Source: Pseudomonadota bacterium
GTDB taxonomy: Bacteria; Pseudomonadota; Alphaproteobacteria; Reyranellales; Reyranellaceae
Direction: 5' to 3'
Assembly (NCBI GenBank): GCA_018242505.1
Contig: JAFEBU010000029.1
Coordinates: 1-57,973, forward strand
DNA length: 57,973 nucleotides
The notes under the pieces were generated by a model. The model saw nothing but the letters and a program-made list of their open reading frames with translations, had not been told where the DNA came from and searched no databases. Position 1 is the stretch's first letter, and every line of letters starts with the position of its first letter. The translations under genes were made by a program, and so were the position numbers. Positions 51,960 through 57,973 of this stretch are shown here, in pieces.

Positions 51960-52683
51960 AGCGCGCGGCGTCACCCGCCTGTTCGGGGCCTTCAAGGCCG
52001 TCGACAATGCCTCGGTCACGGTCGAGGAGGGCGAGATCCTGGGCCTGATCGGCCCCAACGGTGCGGGCAAGTCGACCTTCTTCAATTGCCTGACCGGCGA
52101 TCTCGCGCCGACCTCGGGAAGCGTGCATTTTGCCGGCGTCGACGTGACGCGCGAACCGCCCGAGGCGCGAGCCCGGCTCGGCCTTGCCCGCAGCTTCCAG
52201 GTGCCGCTCACCTTCGAATCAATGTCGGTGCTCGACAACGTCATGATCGGCGCATTGCTGCGCCATCCTCATGCCCGCGACGCCCGGGCCAGGGCGCGGG
52301 CGGTGTTGGATCGGGTCGGGCTCGGCGCCCTTGCCGACGCGCCGGCCCGCAGCCTCGGCACGCCCGGCCGTAAGCGTCTGGAGATCGCCCGCGCTCTGGC
52401 CTCCGAACCCAAGGTGCTGCTGCTCGACGAGGCGATGGCCGGCCTGACGCCGACCGAGGTGCGCGAGGCGATCGAACTGGTGCGGCGCATCCATGGCGAC
52501 GGTATCACCATCGTGATCGTCGAGCATATCATGGAGGTGATCACCTCGCTGACGCGCCGCGTCGTGGTGTTCCACCAGGGACGGGAGATTGCCCGCGGCA
52601 CGCCGCGCGAGGTGACCAGCGATCCGCACGTGATCGAGGCCTATCTCGGCCGGCGCAAGGTCAAGCATGCGGGGGATGCATGA
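51949..52683 (+). CDS. livG: Branched-chain amino-acid-type ABC transporter ATP-binding protein (LivG-like)
   Basis: A 244-residue ATPase. Walker A is GPNGAGKST (about 35-43), followed by FFNCLTGDLAPTSG. FQVPLTFESMSVLDNVMIGALL is the LivG-type region. The signature is degenerate: where LSGG is expected it reads LGTPGRKRLEIARAL. Walker B LLLDEAMAGLTPTE and VEHIMEVITSLTRRVVVFHQG follow, with HIMEV in the place of HDM. The non-canonical signature suggests asymmetric ATPase function or loss of one site. ATG at 51949 is inside livM's end. Confidence 0.95.
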   Translation: MLIEARGVTRLFGAFKAVDNASVTVEEGEILGLIGPNGAGKSTFFNCLTGDLAPTSGSVHFAGVDVTREPPEARARLGLARSFQVPLTFESMSVLDNVMIGALLRHPHARDARARARAVLDRVGLGALADAPARSLGTPGRKRLEIARALASEPKVLLLDEAMAGLTPTEVREAIELVRRIHGDGITIVIVEHIMEVITSLTRRVVVFHQGREIARGTPREVTSDPHVIEAYLGRRKVKHAGDA

Positions 52684-53399
52684 GTCCGCCGTTGCTGAAG
52701 ATCGAGCACCTCGAAGTGCGCTATGGCGACCTGATAGGCGTCGCCGACGTGTCGCTCGAGGTGCCGCGCGGGGCAGTCGTGGCGCTGTTGGGGTCCAACG
52801 GTGCCGGCAAGACCACGACACTCAATGCGATTGCCGGGATCGCCCGCACCTCGTCCGGCACCATCGCCTTCGAAGGCAAGGACATCGCGGGTCAGCCGGC
52901 CTATGCGATCGTGCGGAAGGGGCTCGCCCTGTCGCCCGAGGGTTGGCGGCTCTTCGCCCAGCAGAGCGTCGAGAACAACCTGCTGCTGGGCGCCACGCCG
53001 ATCGCCGATCGTACGCGCATTCCACGCCTGCTCGAGCGCGTCTATACGGCGTTCCCGCGCCTGGCCGAGCGGCGCATGCAACGCGCAGGCACGATGTCGG
53101 GCGGCGAGCGCCAGATGCTGGCGGTCGGTCGCGCGCTGATGAGCGAGCCCAAGCTCCTGATGCTTGACGAGCCGAGCCTGGGGCTTGCGCCGGCGATCGT
53201 CGATTCGATGTATGACAGCTTCGCCGCCCTTCATAAGGACGGACAGACGATCCTGCTCGCCGAGCAGTCGGTCGATGTCGCCCTCGAAGCTGCCGACCAC
53301 GCCTATGTGCTGCAGGTCGGACGCACTGTCCTGTCAGGACCGGCCAAGGCGATGGCCGACAATCCCGAAGTCCAGCGTATCTATCTCGGCGTCGAGTGA
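52680..53399 (+). CDS. livF: Branched-chain amino-acid-type ABC transporter ATP-binding protein (LivF-like)
   Basis: A 239-residue ATPase, partner of LivG. Walker A is GSNGAGKTT (about 38-46). LALSPEGWRLFAQQSVENNLLLG is the LivF-specific region. The signature is MSGGERQMLAVGRALMSEPKLLMLDEPSLGLAP, which includes Walker B, and the switch region is LLAEQSVDVAL. Intact signature, unlike LivG. It overlaps livG as ATGA and ends the operon, convergent with the porin gene after 22 nt. Confidence 0.96.
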   Translation: MSPPLLKIEHLEVRYGDLIGVADVSLEVPRGAVVALLGSNGAGKTTTLNAIAGIARTSSGTIAFEGKDIAGQPAYAIVRKGLALSPEGWRLFAQQSVENNLLLGATPIADRTRIPRLLERVYTAFPRLAERRMQRAGTMSGGERQMLAVGRALMSEPKLLMLDEPSLGLAPAIVDSMYDSFAALHKDGQTILLAEQSVDVALEAADHAYVLQVGRTVLSGPAKAMADNPEVQRIYLGVE

Positions 53400-53421
53400 G
53401 TGGATCGCCTTTGGGCAGCGG

Positions 53422-55425
53422 TCAGAACTGCATGTGCAGCCGCCCGCTGAACACGTTGATCGGCCCGCGCTCGGCGTTGTAGGCCGGACTGATCAGGAGC
53501 TGGTAGTCGGCGGTCGCGATCATGCCTTTCGTGAGCTGCAGGGCGTAGTAGGCCTCGATCACCTTCTCGGAGTCATAGGCCAGTCGCCCGTCACCGACGA
53601 GGACGCCCAGGCCGCCGGCTGCCAGGAAGGCGCTGGTCTGCGGCGAGATCGTATTGAGAGCACCGCCGAGACCAATCACGTCGTCGTCGCGGCCCCAGAG
53701 CGTTCCCTTCAGCTGTACCCCGAGCGACAGGCTCTGGTCGATATCGGTAAAGGCGGAGGTCTCGGTCTGGCCGTCGTTCCAGCTCCAGCGGGCGAAGGCG
53801 CCGATGTCCTTCGTGATCTCCTGCTGGAGGTTGAGGTAGATGCCGTACTTGGTGCGCCCCTGGCGTGTCTGCAGGATGGTGTCATTCACCGACAGGCTTG
53901 GGTTGGCGAGGGCGAGCGCTGTTGCCTCGCCGAACGAACCCGAGAAGGTGCTGGTCAGCCAGGGGCCGATCTTGAACACGCCGCGGTGGTCGCCGATGCC
54001 ATACCGCAGCTCCAGTTCGGCGACGTAGCCGCCGCGCGAGAACAGGTTCCAGTCGAAGACGTTGGCGTTGGGCTCGATGCCGACCAGGAAATAACCGGCG
54101 CGCAGGGCCCAGTCGGCACGGTTCAGCTCGGCCGCGATGCCGTAGGTCAGGCCGACGCGGTCGGCCGGATAATCGAAGGCGCCGGCCGCCCAGATCGACC
54201 AGTTGAGGAAGTCGACGCGCGAATCCTGGGCGTAGTCGTTGGTATCGAACAGGTCGTGCACCGAGAACTTGCCGACCTGCAGCGTGATACGCGAGACATC
54301 CTTCTCGCCCGCAAGCTGGCCGTAGTCGCTCTCGATCTTCTCACGCGGGCCGCCGAGGCCGAATTCCTGTCGCAAGAAGAGGCGCGAGGTATTGTAGCGC
54401 GGCAGAGGAAAGTTGGATTTCTGCGCCTCGCCGTTGGGGAAGCCGGCGGCGCCCACGGTATCGGCGAGGCCGAAGCCCTGCAGGAGCTCGGGGTTGTAAT
54501 AGAGTTCCGCTCCTTGCCACAGGCGGATGCCAAGGAAGGCCGAGGTGGTCCAGGTCTCGCGTGACTGGCCGCCGGCGGGCAGGCTGTTGGTTCCGTCGTA
54601 GGGTGCCTGGAAGGGTGGGTAACCCTGGAAGACGAAGGTCGACTGGCCGTGGATCTCCCAGGAGCCCGGTCCGCGATCGGCGGTCCTGTCGTCGCGCTTG
54701 TCCGGCGCACCGAAGTGATAGTTGAGGCCGGCGCGGAACTGATGGAAATCGTATTGCGAGTCGTAGCGCGACGGCGATGCGAACGTGAAGCCCTTCGGTC
54801 CGAGGTTCGTATAGAGATACTCGAGGCGGGCCGACCACTTCGGATCGAGTGCATAGTCGATGCCACCGCCGACGGTGTATCCAAGCCGCCATTGGCTGGG
54901 TGTCGCGTCTTGGTCGCCGGTCGTGAAATCGGTGAGCGAGAAACGTGTGCTTGCCCAGGCAAGACCGCCGGTCACGAACGGCGTCCAGCCGCCCAGGCTG
55001 TAGCCCAGCCGGCCGCGCAGCGTGCCGAGAAATTCGAGCTGTTCGTCCGCACCGCCAGTGCCGGTGGCGCGATAGGACAGGACCTGGCCGGTATCCTGGA
55101 AATTGGCGAACGACAGGTCAGCTTCGATGCCCAGCATCCAGTGGAACGGCAGGTCCCATTGGTAGCCGCCCTGCACGCCGCCGGCGAAAGTGCCATACGG
55201 GCTCGTTCCGCCTGAAGCCGATATTCCGGTCGGGTCGCCGAGCGTGGCCGTGGCATTGCCGAACAGCATGCCCGCATGGCCACCGAGGTAGAACCCGGGG
55301 GGGATGACTGCGGGATCGGCCGACAGGGCCGGCACCGATGTCAGCAACAGGGTGACGATTGCCGCGCCCGTCGGCGCCAGGGCCTTGTTCTCCTCAGTCC
55401 GTCCCCAAGATGCAAATTTCTTCAT
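53422..55425 (-). CDS. Two-domain outer-membrane protein: Omp25-type barrel fused to OprB-type carbohydrate porin
   Basis: A 667-residue outer-membrane protein with a Sec signal (TGAAIVTLLLTSVPALSAD). Residues about 40-250 form a small eight-strand barrel as in Omp25/Omp31 (FYLGGHAGMLFG, GGVQGGYQWDLPFHWMLGIEADLSF, WSARLEYLYTNLGPKGFTF, FHQFRAGLNYHFG). From about 270 the sequence is an OprB-type porin (WEIHGQSTFVFQGYPPFQAPYDGTNSLP, GAELYYNPELLQGFGLADTVG, QVGKFSVHDLFDTNDYAQDSRVDFLNW, IEAYYALQLTKGMIATADYQLLISPAYN). It ends in Phe, the outer-membrane assembly signal. OprB porins pass sugars, which suits the ABC sugar importers here. Confidence 0.93.
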   Translation of the reverse strand: MKKFASWGRTEENKALAPTGAAIVTLLLTSVPALSADPAVIPPGFYLGGHAGMLFGNATATLGDPTGISASGGTSPYGTFAGGVQGGYQWDLPFHWMLGIEADLSFANFQDTGQVLSYRATGTGGADEQLEFLGTLRGRLGYSLGGWTPFVTGGLAWASTRFSLTDFTTGDQDATPSQWRLGYTVGGGIDYALDPKWSARLEYLYTNLGPKGFTFASPSRYDSQYDFHQFRAGLNYHFGAPDKRDDRTADRGPGSWEIHGQSTFVFQGYPPFQAPYDGTNSLPAGGQSRETWTTSAFLGIRLWQGAELYYNPELLQGFGLADTVGAAGFPNGEAQKSNFPLPRYNTSRLFLRQEFGLGGPREKIESDYGQLAGEKDVSRITLQVGKFSVHDLFDTNDYAQDSRVDFLNWSIWAAGAFDYPADRVGLTYGIAAELNRADWALRAGYFLVGIEPNANVFDWNLFSRGGYVAELELRYGIGDHRGVFKIGPWLTSTFSGSFGEATALALANPSLSVNDTILQTRQGRTKYGIYLNLQQEITKDIGAFARWSWNDGQTETSAFTDIDQSLSLGVQLKGTLWGRDDDVIGLGGALNTISPQTSAFLAAGGLGVLVGDGRLAYDSEKVIEAYYALQLTKGMIATADYQLLISPAYNAERGPINVFSGRLHMQF

Positions 55426-56404
55426 TGCCGTCTCCGTACCACGATGCCCGCGCGTGGGCTCCTTTCACCGGCTCAGGTTTGTCGATCTTCTGTTGCGTTT
55501 TGATGCCGTCACCGCATTCAGCCTCCCGCAGAAGTCGCGGCAGTCACCGATGTGTCGTTGGAGGAACGCGAAGACATGATCGTATCCTGCCGGCGATCGT
55601 TGGAAGAGGTCAGTTGGGGGCGTTGCGGGCATGCCATTGGCGTTTCCACGTGCCAGGATGCAATCAGCCACCCGTCAGCATCGCGTTGCCAGCGGCAAGC
55701 AAGCCTCGGCGGCACCGACAGCCGATCGAGAGCGCGCAGCCGCACGAGATCGACTGCGCTCGTCCGTGCGGAGCGGTTGGCTGGGCAGGCCTTCCTCTCG
55801 TGGAAGGCGTGAATCGGAAGGAAAGTAAGCTTCTCCATTGTCCACCTGTTCTGTGTCGGCGCTCGCACGACACGGCAGGTGGACGGCAACGGTACCGCTC
55901 AGAAGCGGCCGTTCATCCCCCTGCGGCACCGGTCGAACGCGGTCCGCGCGAATTGGCCGTTGCCGGCCGAGTGAAGCCGTTTGTGCCGCGCCGATGCGCG
56001 CAAGGCGGCGTTTGCTGGTCCTTCGTCCATCATCAAGATCCTGATACGGGGTCGATCTACGAATCGCCGGTCGTCGTGGGCGAGTCGCTGCGCGCGCCGT
56101 GGCGTCGGCAATTCCAATCCTGCTTCAGTGTGTTCGACATGTTCATCTCTCCCGGCCCGATTGGCGCGGCAGGATGAACGAGGATCGAGGGCCCAGCTAG
56201 GGCCGACGTCCTTTGCTCACCCGACACGTCCGGTCGAGCGCGATACTCTCGAATCGGTGGGCCGCATCAAGAGCGGCGCATCGTGGGTGGCAATCCATCT
56301 CTGTTTCCGTTGCTGCGGTCGCGACCAAGTCGGCAACCGGTCGGCCAGATACGCCGCCATGATTTTAGCGTCAAGCGCAAAGCGCCAATGCTCGACGACG
56401 ATCG
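55426..56404. other. 979-bp sparsely coding region
   Basis: Between the porin and the deacetylase-like gene no strong coding frame is apparent except the small one at 55518-55838. Frames open for 60-270 codons on both strands, but they have no ribosome sites, no recognisable domains, and composition rich in Arg, Ser and Cys, as expected for unconstrained GC-rich DNA. It may contain decayed genes. 56130-56400 shows nothing I can name. Confidence 0.6.
55518..55838 (-). CDS. Possible small hypothetical protein
   Basis: A 106-residue frame starting MEKLTFLPIHAFHERKACPAN, with AGGTGGA just before the ATG (55838). Residues about 41-60 read RLACRWQRDADGWLIASWHV, a pattern I associate with short uncharacterised proteins in Alphaproteobacteria (Cys-x-Trp-x-Arg-Asp followed by Gly-x-Leu-x-x-x-Trp). 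The C-terminus is Ser/Thr-rich without structure. If real it is small, soluble and of unknown role. Could be a decayed or spurious frame. Confidence 0.4.
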   Translation of the reverse strand: MEKLTFLPIHAFHERKACPANRSARTSAVDLVRLRALDRLSVPPRLACRWQRDADGWLIASWHVETPMACPQRPQLTSSNDRRQDTIMSSRSSNDTSVTAATSAGG

Positions 56405-57340
56405 TTACACGCGCATCAACGCGCGCACATGCGCTGCAGTCGCGGCGGCAAGCGCGTCGAGATCGTAGCCACCCTCGAGCGCGGAAACGACCCGGCCCCG
56501 GGTGTGCCGGTCGGCGATCCTCATCAGCTCTTCGCTGATCCAGCGGAAGTCCTCGGTCTCCAGGCGCAATTGCGCCAGCGGATCGCGTTTGTGCGCATCG
56601 AAGCCTGCCGAGATGATCAGCAGCTCAGGTGCGAACCGATCGAGTTGCGGCAGGATGCGCTCGCTCCAGCCGGCCCGGAAGTCGCTGCTGCCGCTGTTGG
56701 GCGCGAGCGGCACGTTCACGACATTGCCGTCGATGCCGTGCTCGCGCGTGCTGCCGGTGCCGGGATAGAGCGGATATTGATGCGAGGATCCGTAGAACAG
56801 GGAGGCATCGGCTTCGACTACGGCCTGCGTTCCCTGGCCGTGATGCACGTCGAAGTCGAGAATGGCCACCCGCTCGATGCCGTACCGGGCCTGCGCGTGG
56901 CGCGCGCCGATGGCGACGTTGTTGAACAGGCAGAAGCCTCCGGGAATCTCGGGCGTGGCATGATGGCCGGGCGGCCGCACCGCGGCGAAGGCGGTGTCGA
57001 CACTCCCGGCGGCCAGCACGGCATCGACGCCGGCCACGACCGCACCCGCCGCGCGCAGCGCCGCTTCCGCGCTGCCGGCGCTCATGGCGGTGTCGCCGTC
57101 GATCATGACGATTTCGTTGGCGGCAGGCCGGATGCTGAGGATCGTCTCGACATAGTGCTGCGGATGCACCCGCAGGAGTTGCTCTGCGGTTGCCGCCGGT
57201 GCCGCCGCGCGTTCCAGCAGCGCGAAGGATTCCTGTTCGAGGGCGGCCAACACGGCCCGCAGCCGGTCGGGACACTCCGGGTGGTGCTCGCCTGGATCGT
57301 GCTCCAGGAACGCGGGATGGCTGATCAGAAGGGTCGACAT
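56405..57340 (-). CDS. Histone deacetylase-like amidohydrolase
   Basis: A 311-residue zinc hydrolase of the arginase/deacetylase fold. Segments are FLEHDPGEHHPECPDRL at the N-terminus, RPPGHHATPEIPGGFCLFNNVAIGARHA with the catalytic His pair (126-127), LDFDVHHGQGTQ giving metal ligands Asp164 and His166, then SAGFDAHKRDPLAQL with the last Asp ligand and LEGGYDLDAL near the end. Bacterial members act on acetylpolyamines, acetoin-related or other acylated amines. The start is 57340, at MSTLLISHPAFLEHD; upstream in-frame residues show no similarity. Confidence 0.94.
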   Translation of the reverse strand: MSTLLISHPAFLEHDPGEHHPECPDRLRAVLAALEQESFALLERAAAPAATAEQLLRVHPQHYVETILSIRPAANEIVMIDGDTAMSAGSAEAALRAAGAVVAGVDAVLAAGSVDTAFAAVRPPGHHATPEIPGGFCLFNNVAIGARHAQARYGIERVAILDFDVHHGQGTQAVVEADASLFYGSSHQYPLYPGTGSTREHGIDGNVVNVPLAPNSGSSDFRAGWSERILPQLDRFAPELLIISAGFDAHKRDPLAQLRLETEDFRWISEELMRIADRHTRGRVVSALEGGYDLDALAAATAAHVRALMRV

Positions 57341-57574
57341 CGAGGGCACTGTAGAGCGCTCCGCGGGTCGGGGCATCCGGGTTGACGTCCGAGTCGGAGG
57401 CCGCCCTTCGCCACACGCAGAAATGGGGGATGGGGTGAGAAAATGAGAAATCGGCCGGAAATGCCGATGCCATCGATATCGGAGGCTTCTCACCTGGTGA
57501 AAAATGATGAGAATCGATGAGAATGTGGCGTTGCCGCGATCGAGGAACTGTGGCGCGGAAAGGCGGGAGAGAGC

Positions 57575-57973
57575 CTAGGCGAAGTGCCGGATCACCGTCT
57601 CGCCGAATCGATCGAGGCTGGCCTCGAGATCGGGCAGGAAGGCATGCACGGGCAGGACGATGCGATCGATACCGTGCTTGCGACGCTCCTCGACCGCTGC
57701 TTTGGGATCCTTGCCCGATTGGGGAAGTGCATCGGGGCAGCCCGCCATCATCTCGATCGCCTTGGGATCGCGGCCGGCCGCCGCAGCCGTGCGCCGCGCG
57801 AGATCGAACAGCGGGAAGGTGTCGACCTGCGAGCCGATCGAGGGGAAAAAGCCGTCGCCCAGCCGGCCGGCGCGTTTGGCGGCCGCTTCGGAATGACCGC
57901 CGATCACGATCGGCACGCTGCCGCGCACAGGCTTCGGGTTCGAGCTGACCTCATGGAAGTTCACGAACTCGCC
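57575..57973 (-). CDS. LLM-class F420-dependent oxidoreductase (partial, N-terminus outside window)
   Basis: The last 132 residues of a luciferase-like oxidoreductase, open to the right edge. GEFVNFHEVSSNPKPVRGSVPIVIGGHSEAAAKRAGRLGDGFFPS is the conserved C-terminal region of the F420-type subfamily, in which PIxIGGxSxxAxxRAxxxxDGxFP is the diagnostic block. The rest is helix and ends DRFGETVIRHFA. Cofactor (F420 or FMN) and substrate cannot be told from this piece. The gap 57341-57574 before it contains no gene. Confidence 0.9.
   Translation of the reverse strand, partial: GEFVNFHEVSSNPKPVRGSVPIVIGGHSEAAAKRAGRLGDGFFPSIGSQVDTFPLFDLARRTAAAAGRDPKAIEMMAGCPDALPQSGKDPKAAVEERRKHGIDRIVLPVHAFLPDLEASLDRFGETVIRHFA

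Noticed and set aside
55359..56177. A 272-codon plus-strand frame
   Set aside because: It begins inside the porin gene on the other strand, is rich in Cys, Arg and Ser, and has no ribosome site or domain.

Overview
The window is about 58 kb of GC-rich, densely packed chromosomal DNA. Frequent ATGA start/stop overlaps, Tat-type leaders, an OprB-type porin, a PaoABC-type aldehyde oxidoreductase and many solute importers suggest a soil or freshwater alphaproteobacterium. The gene mix is of the Reyranella/Bradyrhizobium kind, but the genus is a guess. I saw no rRNA, tRNA, CRISPR array, prophage or complete insertion sequence.

Layout. 1-933: a binding protein cut by the left edge. 1058-3128: an ArsR/SdpR-like repressor with a class III cyclase, divergent from a small membrane protein. 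3185-8518: a five-gene peptide/nickel-type ABC importer. 8614-12400: a Tat-exported molybdenum aldehyde oxidoreductase (paoABC). 12474-17822: CBS protein, gamma-glutamyltransferase-like hydrolase, pantothenate kinase, hydratase and flavin monooxygenase. 17819-21762: LysR regulator, a two-gene unit ending in a selenoprotein, a small membrane protein, two tandem Lin0512-like proteins and DoxX. 21973-26299: a carbohydrate-type ABC importer. 26322-31909: an orphan binding protein, type-B carboxylesterase, enolase-superfamily enzyme, a chimeric pseudogene and another orphan binding protein. 32051-46126: AsmA, amidohydrolase, epoxide hydrolase, DsbA/FrnE-like protein, SDR, DUF3617, HAD, cupin, class III aminotransferase, an orphan ModA-like protein with a HutD-like protein, CoA-transferase and a second enolase-superfamily enzyme. 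46208-53399: a branched-chain amino-acid-type (Liv) importer with three tandem paralogous binding proteins. 53422-55425: a two-domain porin. 55426-56404: a nearly gene-free stretch. 56405-57973: a histone-deacetylase-like amidohydrolase and a truncated F420-type oxidoreductase.

The most striking object is at 19883-20407. The reading frame runs through an in-frame TGA (20162-20164) that begins a Sec-Gly-Ser-Cys motif. It continues for 80 well-formed codons, and a perfect 7-bp hairpin with a GTC loop sits at the position expected for a bacterial SECIS. It follows, by 10 nt, an unrecognised 351-353 aa gene. The pair is probably a small selenium-dependent redox system, and the Sec motif resembles that of glycine/sarcosine reductase selenoprotein B as I remember it. 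A conventional gene caller would stop this gene at residue 93.

Functionally the window is a scavenging and catabolic region. Importers for peptides, sugars, amino acids and unknown ligands alternate with hydrolases, racemase/dehydratases, CoA-transferase and flavin or molybdenum oxidoreductases. Few regulators are visible (one LysR, one ArsR-like).
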